A stretch of 64,000 nt of DNA, taken from Pseudorasbora parva (taxonomy: Eukaryota; Chordata; Actinopteri; Cypriniformes; Gobionidae). How positions within the stretch are numbered: the first letter of the stretch is position 1; each line of letters starts with the position of its first letter. The DNA lies in NCBI RefSeq assembly GCF_024679245.1, contig NC_090173.1, positions 12,827,513 to 12,891,512 on the forward strand, read 5' to 3'. The notes under the pieces are model-generated. The model had not been told where the DNA came from and searched no databases. It saw nothing but the letters and a program-made list of their open reading frames with translations. A program made the translations under genes and the position numbers. Of the stretch, positions 1 through 12,065 are shown piece after piece.

Positions 1-1722
1 AGGTCGGCTGGCATGCAGGCTAGACAAATGTGCTTCAGTTCATCAGAATTTCTGGGCTGTCTTGATACCACAGCCCTCTTTAAGATGTGCCACCGCATTT
101 CATGGTATATTTTTGTATCTTTTTTCAGTCATTCTTGATATACTCCTGTGCTATGATCAATGTCTTGTTGTTACATCTCTCTAAAGCTTAAAGTCATACA
201 CTTCTCCTGTAAAAATGTCTTGATACGCTTTTAATTTTTAATTTATGTTGTCCTATTTATGTTCCTTTGTGTTGTTCTTTCATGAACACCATATTCTTGT
301 TCATTGTTTTTCTAATATTGCCCACATGAATACACTCAAAAGCTAGATTTCACATACACACACAAACGTTTTCAGATTTATAAAACCATGCGTAAACCAG
401 AACCAGAAATTCCCTTTAGCAGCGAAGGATTGTGCGCATACATGCATCTCCACCCCGTCTCCTCCATAGACAGTAAAATAAATGGACAGAGCGATCCCAT
501 TGACTTCAACGGCGGATAATGAAGCCAATGAGAGGCACTCACTTCCTGATGGCTGAGCGAACTGCGCCGGATCAGACTGAGCTTGACGACGTAGATGTGA
601 CGTGAGCCTCCTGTCTGACAGCTGTAAGTCTTCTAGTAGTTGTGGAAAGTGAAAGCTGAATCACGTTGTTTAAATATTTTCTCCCGTTGCTTTTGGCTCA
701 CTATGGGCTTCTCCCCATTCTTCTCCCTTGACTTTATCAGACTTTATGTCTCCACGTCCCCCCGACTGTCTCATAGACAGTAAAAGATTGCCTGCGAGCG
801 TCTCCTCAGGTCTATACGGTAATTTCTCAACTGTGCGACAGGGTCGCGTTGGTAATGACGCAATCGTTAGCCTATTTTTACAAAAACAGCTTCTGCGGGG
901 CGATAGTGTAAGATACAAGGCAATGGAGCCTTTTATACATTGTCGTGTTTCTTTAGAAATAAACAATGGACAAATGGAGTCTTTAAACGCCTCAGATGTA
1001 AAGTTATTCACTGTCAAAGTGACTCAAAAATGAATGGGAGTCAATGGGATGCTAACAGCAGGTGATGGCTTGGTTAGCAATGGCCGCCCCTATGGGTGGA
1101 ACGCTTTCCGAGTGCTAGATTACCCCCTTGGTCTCCTCCCAGTAATAATCATATGACGCTAACAACGCCTTGTTCATTATGCATGACATTAACTGCATTT
1201 AATTTTGAGATGCCATGTTTAAGGGCATAGGACATTAGGAAAATATGAGATTCAGACTATGTGCCGTCACATTACATTGCCTAAAATGCCCCTATAATGT
1301 TTTTCAGATATTCCCTTTCATGCAGGGTGTAATATCGCTGAGTGTGATGTAAACATTCTGCAAAGTTATAAAGTCGACAGTGCACGATAAACAAAGTTAT
1401 TGTCTCCCAAAAGAAACAATCGATCCTAAACTGCCGCAACGAGTCTTCTGTATGTCACAAAATACCTTTGCATAATTTGTCTCACCGTCAAACACGTCAT
1501 TTTACTGACGACTGCTTCTCAAATATCAAAAAATATCAGAGTTCAACATGGGATTTGCAAAACACTTGCTCTGGAAAAAAACTTTTAATTTAATCTCTCG
1601 ATGTGTGTGTTCAGAATCTCCCTTATAGGTTGCAGCTGTTTTTAATGCCTGATCAAAAGTTACTGCAAACCTGATAATACTATTAATAACAACAACAAAA
1701 CACATTACATTATTGTTGTTAT
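1..1722. other. Intergenic repeat-rich stretch, no gene
   Basis: No credible coding exon was seen. From about 340 to 1130 the sequence has the texture of an old interspersed repeat, with GC-richer patches and phrases such as a 'gaatgggagtcaatggga' tract near 1033 that I associate with common cyprinid repeats. The open frames on both strands at 670-1033 overlap each other and lack splice or protein support. The remainder is AT-rich unique-looking DNA. Confidence 0.5.
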
Positions 1723-1726
1723 TTAA

Positions 1727-3268
1727 AGGCACAATATGTAATGTTTCAGCATTAAAAATATAAAAGATCACTATATCTATGTTATATATTTTTTAAAGTT
1801 GTGTGTTTACATTATCCCGACAGTTCCAATTAACTTCTAAATCCAGAGAAATTAATATTTTAATTCAAAGACACGGACCGTGTCTTTATTTCCGTTATGT
1901 CGCCCGTCTTTCACGTCATATCCACGTTTGCGTCTTGCTTCCTGCGGAACTCGGCGGAACCGCCAAACTCAAAGAGGATCACTGACAGTATAAGGGGAAC
2001 ACCCGTATAAAAAAGTCTGTATGATAATGGATCATGACTACTCTTTGCCAGCTCAACAAAGCGCAAACGTACGGGTGAAAAAAAATGACCCGAGAAGATT
2101 TTGGGACAGTAGAAGAAGCAAGAGACGTGTAAACCTTGGAGAAGCCTTTGAAAGATGGCGAAATCTTCGTGACAAGCTCGGACTGCAGAGAGATATGCTG
2201 ATCTCGCTTTCGTTTTAATAAACAGGTAATTTAAGTAACCATTCAGCTAACATAATAACCATATAATCATAACATGCTGTATGTTTGCATTTTGCATAGC
2301 GATCTTGACCACATTGAGACGCGTTTAGCTGAATACGTATACATTTTGTATTGCATCGGCTTTTCAAACAGGCGGATTCTGTGTTTTTGGAGACTGAAAC
2401 TGAGACTTTTTAAAACTGATTCAAAAGTATATTTCTATCCGTATATTTGGTGACACGATGATGTCATGTGTAAAACGCAGATGGACTAGCTATTATTGGT
2501 TTTATATGTAGCTGGAGAAGGTGACGTTAGCTTCATAAGGTAATATGCCACTATCTTGGTCAATTAATATAAGGCGACCGTCACTTTTATCATATGTTAA
2601 TACTAGCTACATATAATATCGATTTAATAATGATCTACTTATTCATATATCTCTTGAGTTCCAAAATAAATGTTTATTAAAATGATTGATGAATGTGGGG
2701 AGCGACACACCGCGTGTTCCAATGAACAACGTATTGCTGGTCCTGGTTCTCTCATTTACTGTTTTATGTTGGTAATGATAAACTAAATTGAAATGTATTT
2801 CCTTATTGAACAGTTGATATACAGAATGTTCGACAATCGCGGATGTCATGTCAACATATCTATAATTTGAGTAACTCAAATTATGATGCGCGGTTAATAT
2901 GTCAACATAGCCTACCAACTTATAGGTATGTTGACATAGCGACCGCCCGCACAACATTCTGTCTCACACATTAGCTAATGTTACTGATAAGTTTGTTAAG
3001 TAACGGTAGCTCGCTGCTATTTCATTAGATTGGCATTACATAAAGTGAATAGCCGTAACTAAACTTAACAATAATAGAGATGTAATATAACAATTACCTT
3101 GTCAGTGAACATGTTTTCTGCTGGAGATGCCAGATTCGCTGGTTGACAGTGGCAATAATGACAACAACTCCCATGAGCACACGCACTTTCCCGACGTCAT
3201 TAAAGTACGTCTGTTGTTATTATTTTGAATGAGTGACCCCTAGTGGCCAAAAGTTGCATACTGCACGT
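1727..3268. mobile_element. TTAA-flanked element, AGGCACAATATG family
   Basis: The left end reads TTAA-AGGCACAATATGTAA and the right end TTGCATACTGCACGT-TTAA, an imperfect inverted repeat with TTAA on both sides. Truncated relatives start at 13586 and 17541, and 5729-6411 has related ends. The interior carries a short open frame (2021-2218) and, near 2316, a stretch matching the start of the 19989 element (the 'gagacgcgtttagctg' phrase), so it is composite. Probably a non-autonomous or decayed DNA transposon. The superfamily is not settled by the sequence. Confidence 0.6.
2021..2218 (+). pseudogene. Short transposon-derived reading frame, 65 codons
   Basis: The frame is rich in basic residues and contains the phrase RRVNLGEAFERWRNLRDKLG at about residues 35-54. 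I recall similar '(T/K)RVN-GEAF-RW-LR' phrases as recurrent pieces of cyprinid transposon proteins, possibly a DNA-binding or oligomerisation helix. It sits wholly inside the TTAA-flanked element, ends in a stop soon after the phrase and has no other recognisable domain. It is more likely a leftover exon than a host gene; no function is assigned. Confidence 0.35.
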
Positions 3269-3495
3269 TTAATAAAATACCTGGACATTTAACACTTATG
3301 TCCTTCGGTGTATAAGACAGCAGGCTAACCAGGTAGCTGTATTTTGTGCGGAAGATATAAATCATAATGTGATTTTGTAGAAATTTTAATCAGGTGCTAA
3401 AAAAAAAAAAAGAGCACCCATTAAAATGTCTTTACATAAAGAATGACCCGATCATGGAACAATGAACAGTACAAGCACAGTGTTGAGCTTCTTAA

Positions 3496-3985
3496 AGGGA
3501 TAGTTCACCCCAAAATTAAATGTGTCATTAACTCCTCACCCTAATGTCGTTTCACACCTGCAAGGCCTCCGTTCATCTTCAGACACAGTTTAAGATATTT
3601 TATATTTAGTCTGAGAGCATATGCAAGTGTATGCACACTTCACTGTCCATGTCCAGAAAGGGAATAACAACATCATCAAAGTAGTCCATATGAGACATCA
3701 GTGGGTTAATTAGAGTCTCTTGAAGCAACAGAAATACATTTTGGTCCAAAAATAAAAACTATGACTTTATTCAGCATTGTCTTCTCTTCTGTGTTTGTGT
3801 TCAATCCTCAAATAAAGATTCAAACGGTTATGAATCAGCGAATTGATTCGGATCGCCAATGTCACGTGATTTCAGCAGTTTGACACGCGATCCAAATCAT
3901 GAATCAATACGCTGATTCTAATTAACCCACTGATCTCACATATGGACTACTTTGATGATGTTTTTATTCCCTTTGCACAATTGTG
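3496..3985. mobile_element. TTAA-AGGGATAGTTCACCC family element, right end lost
   Basis: Starts TTAA-AGGGATAGTTCACCCC followed by a sequence I recognise as one of the commonest cyprinid interspersed repeats ('cctcaccctaatgtcgtttca', 'gttcatcttcagacacag'). The expected mirror-image right end (GGGTGAACTATCCCTTTAA) is not present before the next exon. An internal inverted pair ('gtccatatgagacatcagtgggttaatta' near 3685 and its complement near 3930) gives the block a folded-back look. Confidence 0.6.
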
Positions 3986-4113
3986 CAAGTTCTCCCACTT
4001 AAAAAGATGAGAAAGGCCTGTAATTTTCATCATAGGTACACTTCAACTTTTTTGCCCCACTGTAATATGGTGTCATTTTGAGATGTATTAGCATAATCTT
4101 TAGAAACACTCAC

Positions 4114-4200
4114 CTTCAGAAACTCCCCAGAAGACAAAAGCAAAGAACAGGATCACATTTGGACAGAAGACTAGAGACAGATGAAGACGGAGGAATGAAT
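4114..4200 (-). CDS. Hydrophobic exon of a MOG/butyrophilin-like gene, phase 1-1
   Basis: On the minus strand a pyrimidine-rich tract and AG end at 4201. The exon of 87 bp follows and ends at 4114 before GTGAGTG. Read from phase 1 it encodes a polar start (DSFLRLH) and then about 20 hydrophobic residues (LSLVFCPNVILFFAFVFWG) closing with VSEG. This is a membrane segment. Its start resembles the second hydrophobic exon of MOG (DPHFLR...), which supports a MOG/butyrophilin assignment. It is the last immunoglobulin-locus exon visible; the stop codon must lie downstream, below position 1 or in an exon I missed. It lies about 8.3 kb past the 12.5-kb V-set exon, with a 3.1-kb long-TIR element in that intron. 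Confidence 0.6.
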
Positions 4201-5728
4201 CTAGAGAGAAATACAAAATAACTTCAGTTTAATTAAATAAGTAAATTAAGTGTCAAATAAATATTTATTATCATTTTAAATCAATGTTTGAAAATTTCTA
4301 AATCGCTAGTAGATGTTCAGGGAGACACTTTTGGTAGCTTTTGATTTTGGTAGCCAAATTAATTTAACTAGCCCAAATTTAAAGGGGTCATGAACTGAGA
4401 AATCAAATTTTCCTTGAGCTTTTGACATATAAGAGGTCATCATACTATAAGAATATCCTGTAAGTTTCAGAACTGAAACGTCCTTGATAGTCCAATGAAA
4501 GCTTTTATTGACAGCAGGCCCAGCAAATGACAGGTTTTTCAAAGTGAGGATCTATGATGTCAAAGGGAGGCAAGCACCGCCTCTGCAGAAGATCAAGGCC
4601 GGCTTCATCAGTGCCTGTTTGACCCCGTCCACTGATTCGCACATGAAATACAGTAGAATAGGTAGGTAGCGTAACATACATGGCCTCGGTAGTGTTAAAC
4701 CAGATTGAGTAACCAAGTAATAAACGTGCCATTGAGGATACTACCTGGACTCGACAGTAATGCAACATGTAAATAACTGTGTTCATTCTAATGCCTGTGA
4801 GAAAATTATACATTCATGGTGAAACATATTGGCAGTAACATATTTTGTGTTTTACAAAGTTTGCTGCTTCAGCATTTGTAATAGATATTTTTCACGTTTC
4901 TATGGTATACTGGAAAACAATGATAAACATTTCATAAGGATTAAAAGCTTTTATAAGCAAAAACCTTTAATATATATGTACCAAATCCGGTAACACTTGA
5001 TAATAACGTTCAGTTGTAAGTCATTTATAAGTGGTTAGTTAATGATGAACTAATCATTTACAAAACATTCATAAATGATTATCAAGTGATATGCTAACAT
5101 TTTATAAATGTTTTGTAAATTCCGTTACAAGTCATTTACAAGTGATTAGAAAATAATTAACTAATGATTTATGAAACATGACTACGTGTTCATTAATGAT
5201 TAATGAGTGATTTGTTAATTATTTTACTTATTTAGTAGATTCAGGTATAAGTAATTTACAGTTTAATAGTTAATAATGATCTAATGATTAACAAAACATG
5301 ACAATGCATTTCATAAATGTTACTAAATTGTTACTTTTTTGTATATTTTGTATATTCAGTTATACATTATTTATAAGTTATTAGATAATGATAAACTAAT
5401 CATTTACAAATCATGATTATACATTCATAAATGATTAAGTATAATATGCTAACAATTTGCAAATCTGTAAGTTATCTTTAAAAAAATAGCATATCATAAA
5501 ATTTTTAAAGAATGATAAATTACTAGTTGTCAAATTAATAAACATTTTAGAATGAATTAAAGTCAGGGGATTGCAGTGAGTTAAATAAATCCTTTCACTC
5601 AGTGGTGCAGACTTGTGTTCTGTGATGGGTCTAACGTTAGTGATAATGTAAACTGGTTTACCCTCCAGTGAAGCATCAGGTGCACGTGTCAGAGAAGACA
5701 TACCCTCACCAGTCAGCATTAACATTAA

Positions 5729-6411
5729 AGGTGTACTATGTAGTTTTTTTGCAGTAAAATATCCAAAAACCACTAGTCCGGTGTTATATATTTTGTTCAG
5801 TTGAGTACCTACAATATCCCAAATGTTTCCAACTATTTGTAAATTGTGAGAAAATTGCTATTTTAACCAATGAACCGGGACGTGTCAGCATAGCGTCTGA
5901 GGGAGTCGCCTGTCAATCGCGTCATATCTGCGTTACCCTCGGTTTCGGCTTTTATTTGGCAGGAGCGCTTTATTCTTAGCAGTGTGAACAAGTGAACGCA
6001 CGGAGTAAAGTCATAACATCGTTTTAAACACACTTAAATGTATCTAATATGATAAACAGAGCTACATTACCTCAAAATCATAACCGGAAGAGCGGATCTG
6101 TGCAGGCACCCGGCGAATGTCTCCCTTCCCTTCATAATAAAAGTCCCGGTATTCGCGAGGCGGGTATTTGTTTAACAATCGCTCCAGCGGCCGTGCTCGG
6201 CTCCTCAACACTCGGTCCTGCTCTGCTTTACACTACAGTAACGTTAATAACCGCATCTATGAACGTGATTTCTGCCTGAGTCCTATTTTTCACCGGCTGT
6301 GATGAGAAGACCACATCTCCCAAGATGCTGCGCTCACACTTTGCATCATCAAACTACGCATTTGTTTTGAATAGGCGCCCTCCAGTGGACGGAAAGTTGC
6401 ATAGTGCACCT
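5729..6411. mobile_element. TTAA-flanked element, AGGTGTACTATG family (nested)
   Basis: Ends are TTAA-AGGTGTACTATGTAG and GTTGCATAGTGCACCT-TTAA, an imperfect inverted pair with TTAA on both sides. It lies inside the long-TIR element and is therefore younger. The open frame at 6049-6279 has no recognisable motif. Confidence 0.65.
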
Positions 6412-7010
6412 TTAAAGTACACACCTCAAAGTGTTCATCACCTGTTAGAGATGATGTTGTAAATGCATGAATAAATCATTTACAAATCTTTATCACCCGT
6501 TACAAATGATCTGCACACGTATACAAGGCATTTACATCGCTTTTAGCGTCCCCTAATCTAAAGTGTAGACTATTCATTACTTGTAAATGTTTTACACATC
6601 ATTTGTAGATATTTTTCACCCATTACAAATGCGTCCATTGATTGCTACAACAAATGTAACATTAAATGTGAAAATTAAATTCTGCTATTCCTCACCTGCT
6701 GCAATAGAAATGTGTAAATAGGTCATTGATTTAATTACTGAAAGCATTTAACTCCAATTTTTCACAACCAATCCCTTCCCTAAACCTACCCGTTTGTGTT
6801 TTAAAATAAATTAAAAAAACTGGCAGATACGACTGCAGGAACAATTTATTCAAAAAGTACAAATATTCCAAGTGTCCCGAGGCCAAACGATTGGTTTGTG
6901 TGAAGTAAATCCCCAAAAGCGATCAGCAGCGTCGGAGTCCATCAACCGGCCGATGATTAATGATTAACACATTTCAAAATGTGCCGCCCGGAACTTCCGG
7001 AAGAAACGTC

Positions 7011-7124
7011 ACGTCAGCTTTGACAGCATTGGCTGTCGTGTGTCTGGTGACCAATTGCGTCATTACGTCAGCTTTGATTGTAAAATGCCATTGGCTCTCG
7101 TGTGTCATGTGACCGATTGCGTCC
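7011..7124. repeat. Two-copy tandem repeat of about 60 bp
   Basis: The phrases 'acgtcagctttga...tggct(g/c)tcgtgtgtc...gtgacc(a/g)attgcgtc' occur twice in succession with moderate divergence. GC content is higher than in the flanks. Confidence 0.6.
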
Positions 7125-8238
7125 GGATAGGAGTATTATTTGAATGATAAATAGGATAAATATGTGTCATAAAGGGATCATCATTTCAATGATTAAAACA
7201 TTAAGATCAAGATCAACTCTGTTCTTCACATAAAGATATCGTATGACTTCAGAAAACTTTGAATGCAACATGAGCTAATACTTTTATACTGTTTTTGGTC
7301 AGTTTTTGCAATAAAAAGTAGCCTATTCATATTTATAAAATCATGTCTACTTTTACAAATGCAAAGAATTAAATGCGTCTTGATCTGATGCATTGGGATA
7401 TGCATCAATACATTATATAGGCTACTCATCTACTAATGGTTTGATCATCATTTATTAATGATTAACAATTTATTGAGATAATAGTAGATTGACATTTCGT
7501 TGATTAATAATACATTAACTAGTAACTTAACCATTTACTAAGGATCTGTTTGATTATTTTATGAAATGTTTTTTTTTTAAAGATAGGCCTTATAACTTAT
7601 GACAGATTTGTAAATCGTTACCAAATTAATCATTTATGAATGTATAATTATGATTTTTAAATTATTAGTTTATCATTATCTAATAACTTGTAAATAATGT
7701 ATAACTGAATCTACAAAACATACAAAAAAGTAACATTTATGAAATGCATTGTCATGTTTTGTAAATCAGTTTTTGTAAAGTTCATTATTAACTATTAAAC
7801 AGTAAATCACATATACCTGAATCTACTAAATATAAGTAAAATAACTAACAAATCACTCATTAATCATTAATGAACACGTAGTCATGTTTCATAAATCATT
7901 AGTTAATTATTTTCTAATCACTTGTAAATGACTTGTAACGGAATTTACAAAACATTTATAAAATGTTAGCATATCACTTGATAATCCTTTATGAATGTTT
8001 TGTAAATGATTAGTTCATCATTAACTAACCACTTATAAATGACTTACAACTGAACGTTATTATCAAGTGTTACCGAAATATACACAGTAGTGCTTCACAC
8101 ACTACTTTGCATAATTCAGCCCGTGATATAGTGGGAGACCGTAATTATCAGAGTATTCACAAACACGGATTCCACCACATTTCTCCAAAATGCTCACGTT
8201 TCAGAAACAGACACAAAAGAAATCTTCAAGCTCACTTG

Positions 8239-8239
<1 letters not shown>

Positions 8240-8304
<65 letters not shown>
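8240..8304. repeat. (AT)n microsatellite
   Basis: About 32 uninterrupted AT units directly abut the left terminus of a hAT-like element. The open frame through it reads repeated Ile-Tyr and is an artefact. Confidence 0.95.
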
Positions 8305-8307
<3 letters not shown>

Positions 8308-8525
8308 GGGTGTAACGGTTCACAAAATTCATGGTTCGGTTCGATACGATACACTGGTGTCACGGTTCGGTTCGGTACGGTTCGGTATGTTTTAGATACA
8401 GCAAAAAGAAAAAATTGGCAGAAATTACCTTTTTTTATTATTATTTTATTAAAACTAACAAAGTATGATTTTTTTACCCATTTTACCCATCTTCTATGTA
8501 GTTACAGGAATAAGACATTAGCTCT

Positions 8526-8930
8526 TTACATTAGCGTGTGCGGTGCGTGTTGCGTTGCGTGTGCGTTGCAGGAGCCCCACACCCTGTAGTGCTTTCACAT
8601 ATGCAGCGTTTGCAGTCCGCGACTGATCCGCTGTTGCACACCACAAACACAGCATTTATTCATTATTTTTTATTTAAAATCCAAAAGTTTTTACTGAACA
8701 TGCCTCGTCAGAATTCCAATTCTCTTTGTTTACTCTTTAATAGAAGTCAGGTTACGTAGCCTACTACATTTAAACAACATTTTATTAAATTCATTTATTC
8801 ATATTTATATACTTTAGATTTAGCTCACACAAGTGGCAAAACATTTAAACATAGTTTATAGCCTTAAATCACAAACATTTTAAATTAGAAACTTACAATA
8901 GTCTATTCAAAAACAGCCGACTCGTCTTTT
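8526..8930 (+). repeat. Left arm of a ~400-bp inverted repeat
   Basis: Shared landmarks, found in complement at 10465-10876, include a cluster of 'gcgtgtgcggtgcgtg' motifs, the run 'aattccaattctctttgttta' and the phrase 'tagtctattcaaaaacagcc'. Identity is high but interrupted by small indels. The arms are about 1.5 kb apart. Confidence 0.8.
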
Positions 8931-9384
8931 CTTTCGTTTTTAACCCCTTTTAAAAGAAATCCTGCAGGCCAAAAAGAACTTTGCTTTTCACCTCAAAGAA
9001 AGTATACGAGTGCATTATGGCACTTTTTTTTTTAACCTAAATGCCAGGTAAGGTGTCGTTTTGTTGCTTTACTTGAGAAAAAAAAAAGCCATGTGTTGAC
9101 TTTGAAACAAGAGTATATTTTAAATTATATGCATCTGTGGTGAAATTACTAGATTTTCGCGTCAGTACATGTTTATTTTAATGCGAACAATGTTCTATCA
9201 CTTTAATGCAGCAACGCAGGGCAAGCAAAAAATAGACTCGGTACGAAAACGATCCGTGCACTGCTGCAGACGCAACGCTCCTGGAACATACTGACGGACC
9301 GCATCCGCGTGCAGTGTGAAAGCTGTAATTTGTTAACATGGGTACGGAAAAAAATACGCACCGCACACGCACTGCAGACGGAGT

Positions 9385-9725
9385 ATGTGTGAAACGGGCG
9401 TCAGGTCTCATATCCGCGGCTATAAATGGACCACTCGCCGCGGTGATGTCTTTTGCCATTTGAATAAGTTGGAAATGTCTGTCTAAATGCTGCGGGGATA
9501 GTTTGTGGCTGTTTCTCCTTTTTATCGTCTTGTTGTCGGCTTTGATTGACATGACATGAATTATTCCCGCTGCTGTACCATCAGCAAATGCGACATACCG
9601 TTGTTTTTTAATCCATCAATCTTGCCAACACCATCATAGCTTACCAAGAATCCAAAGTTCACCCAAACACCAGACCTGTTGGTTATCTTCTATTTCTGGT
9701 TTGTTAAACGCAATAGCCATTTTGC
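9385..9725 (-). pseudogene. Decayed hAT (BED-finger type) transposase fragment
   Basis: Two minus-strand pieces in different frames are recognisable. Around 9690-9580 a frame reads SGVWVNFGFLVSYDGVGK, like the start of a BED zinc finger. Around 9540-9400 another reads KLSPQHLDRHFQLIQMAKDI and then PFIAADMRP, the 'F-A-DM-P' motif seen after the BED region in hAT/ZBED transposases. A stop and a frameshift separate them, and nothing of the catalytic domain follows. It belongs to the block that starts at 8305. Confidence 0.55.
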
Positions 9726-9855
9726 CACGAGCATTCAGCGCGTAGCCTACTGAGTAAGCGAGCACCTGACTGAGCAGCCTAAAACATATTTGGTGTTTTT
9801 TTTTTTCTTTCACTTCGGCGGTGTCAGGGGCATTGCCTGTTATGTCGTTTTGTCG

Positions 9856-10456
9856 TTTCTAACTTTATTTCTCAGAATTCTGACTTTATATCTCAGAATT
9901 CTAACTTTATATTTCAGAATTCTAACTTTATATTTCAGAATTCTGACTTTATATCTCAGAATTCTAACTTTATATCTCAGAATTCTAACTTTATATTTCA
10001 GAATTCTAACTTTATATTTCAGAATTCTGACTTTATATCTCAGAATTCTAACTTTATATCTCAGAATTCTAACTTTATATTTCAGAATTCTAACTTTATA
10101 TCTCAGAATTCTAACTTTTTCTCAGAATTCTAACTTTATATCTCAGAATTCTAACTTTATATCTCAGAATTCTAACTTTTTCTCAGAATTCTAACTTTAT
10201 TTCTCAGAATTCTGACTTTATATCTCAGATTTCTGACTTTATATCTCAGATTTCTGACTTTATATCTCAGAATTCTAACTTTATATCTCAGAATTCTGAC
10301 TTTATATCTCAGAATTCTAACTTTATTTCTCAGAGTTCTGACTTTATATCTCAGAATTCTAACTTTATTTCTCAGAATTCTAACTTTATATCTCAGAATT
10401 CTAACTTTATATCTCAGAATTCTGACTTTATTTCTCAGAATTCTAACTTTATTTCT
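9856..10456. repeat. 21-bp minisatellite
   Basis: About 28 units of 'tatctcagaattctaacttta' (21 nt) with variants in two or three positions (tatttc/tatctc/tttctc, ctaac/ctgac) and a few shortened units. Because 21 is a multiple of three, one frame stays open for 134 codons as repeats of about seven residues (ILTLYLR/ILTLYFR). I take this as a by-product of the period, not a gene. Confidence 0.95.
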
Positions 10457-10464
10457 CGGCTGTC

Positions 10465-10876
10465 GGCTGTTTTTGAATAGACTATTGTTAGTTTCTAATT
10501 TAAAATGTTTGTGATTTAAGGCTATAAACTATGTTTAAATGTTTTGCCACTTGTGTGAGCTAAATCTAAATTATATAAATATGAATAAATGAATTTAATA
10601 AAATGTTGTTTAAATGTAGTAGGCTACGTAACCTGACTTCTAGAGTAAACAAAGAGAATTGGAATTCTGACGAGGCATGTTCAGTAAAAACTTTTGGATT
10701 TTAAATAAAAAATAATGAATCAATGCTGTGTTTGTGGTATGCAACAGCGGATCAGTTGCGGACTGCAAACGCAGCTTATGTGAAATCACTACAGGGTGTG
10801 GGGCTCCTGCAACGCACACGCACCGCAACACGCACCGCACACGCACTGCAGACGGAGTATGTGTGAAACGGGCGTA
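10465..10876 (-). repeat. Right arm of the ~400-bp inverted repeat
   Basis: Reverse complement of 8526-8930. A third, short copy of its 'cgcaccgcacacgcactgcagacgg' end occurs within the loop at about 9357-9397, so the structure is more than a simple palindrome. Confidence 0.8.
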
Positions 10877-10879
10877 AGT

Positions 10880-12065
10880 TCCCAGCATGCTATGCATATG
10901 GCTGGAAATGGAGATTTATATTGAAATTAAGTGTTATTTAATGTGTTTTTGAGAGAGGTGCAACATCTGTTAATGTTCAGTTCTGTTTGACATTTGAAAC
11001 AATGTCTGTTATGTTGAGGTTTTGACCGTTTCCATTGTGCAGAAGAGTGGAGCTTATGGTTAGGTTGTGATGTGAATAACTGCAAGTATTATTAATACTA
11101 TGAAGAATGTTGCTTTGTTCACTGAGCAATAACTTTACTAATGCTAGTGCAATAACACATTTGTTTCTACTTGTGCTAGGAGCAAAGAGTCTAATAATTG
11201 AACATAATTCAAGTCAAATATAAAGAGATCATTTCCATTTACTCAAATGTATACCTTTTTTCCCCAAAGTCGACTTAAATATTACTATTTTTTACCACAT
11301 TTTTTCTTAAGTAGAGTGTATAATATTGTTTACAGTGTAGTTACGTGTAATGAAATTGTTATTAAATTACAAAAATAATGTCATTGTATTTAGTTGTATT
11401 ACTGAGGTAAAATGACTAAATTAAAAGGAAATTGCTTTGCATTGATAAAGTAATCCAAACCACATTTATAATGGGTAACTTATAACAGTAAGCGATTACA
11501 TTTCCAAAGTAAACTTACTAACACTGAATGTATGTGAGATTTAACGAATTTTTGTGTGACTGAATTCTTTGAATTGTCATGTATTTAATTCTACTTCCAT
11601 TCAAATTCAACTTCCTGTGGGGCGGAGTCAATTCAATTCAAATTACAATTCATGAATTGAATGGAGGCCAATTCTGAAAATCTGAATTTTGCACAAGCCT
11701 GCTGCTCAGACCCTGACGTGGTAGTAAGCACTTTACCACATCACAGATCATTTTTATAAATATTAACTTTGCCGTGGATTTTAGCGCATGCACACTCTAA
11801 GATTAAATCTGTGCATACACACGTTTTATAAATGAGGTCCCAGGTCTTTCAGATGCAATATTCTTTGCAGGCATTTCCTTGCATGTGAGGACATTTTGAT
11901 GCAAAATGATGATGGCTGCATGTCTTTCTTTGGAGGTTACCATTACTAACACAAGTCTGTTAACACATCTGCTCTTATGATCCAGTCCGGGGTGCATTTT
12001 CCATACAACGACGTACCTCACTGCTTAACTACCATGCTGCATCACTGAAGAAATCTACTAGCAAG
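10880..12065. other. AT-rich intron or intergenic DNA
   Basis: No exon with a plausible reading frame and splice borders was seen. Near 11600-11680 runs of 'aattcaattcaaatt' suggest an old repeat. Nothing else was recognised. Confidence 0.4.

Larger units (their letters stand above)
4988..8075. mobile_element. Long-terminal-inverted-repeat (foldback-like) element
   Basis: The left end CGGTAACACTTGATAATAAC is mirrored by GTTATTATCAAGTGTTACCG at the right. The two arms, about 4988-5487 and 7571-8075, stay complementary for nearly 500 bp, both made of 'ttcataaatgatta'-type AT-rich motifs. The 2.1-kb centre has no transposase-like frame. It contains a younger TTAA element (5729-6411) and a GC-richer tandem pair at 7011-7124. 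No clear target duplication was found. Probably a non-autonomous foldback or giant MITE sitting in an intron of the immunoglobulin locus. Confidence 0.7.
8305..10878. mobile_element. Decayed hAT-like block with left terminus only
   Basis: Begins TAGGGGTGTAACGGTTCAC followed by repeated 'ggttcggt' motifs, the look of a hAT subterminal region. Decayed transposase sequence lies on the minus strand at about 9385-9725. No mirrored ACCGTTACACCCCTA right end occurs in the window. The block also contains the inverted arms at 8526-8930 and 10465-10876 and a minisatellite, so its right part has been rearranged. Confidence 0.45.

Noticed and set aside
8107..8307. Frame ending in repeated Ile-Tyr
   Set aside because: It runs into the (AT)n tract; the non-repetitive part has no motif.
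9790..10194. 134-codon open frame over the 21-bp minisatellite
   Set aside because: It stays open only because the repeat period is a multiple of three; no start context, domain or splice support.
9856..10456. CRISPR-like array
   Set aside because: Units are contiguous without spacers and the genome is vertebrate; it is a minisatellite.
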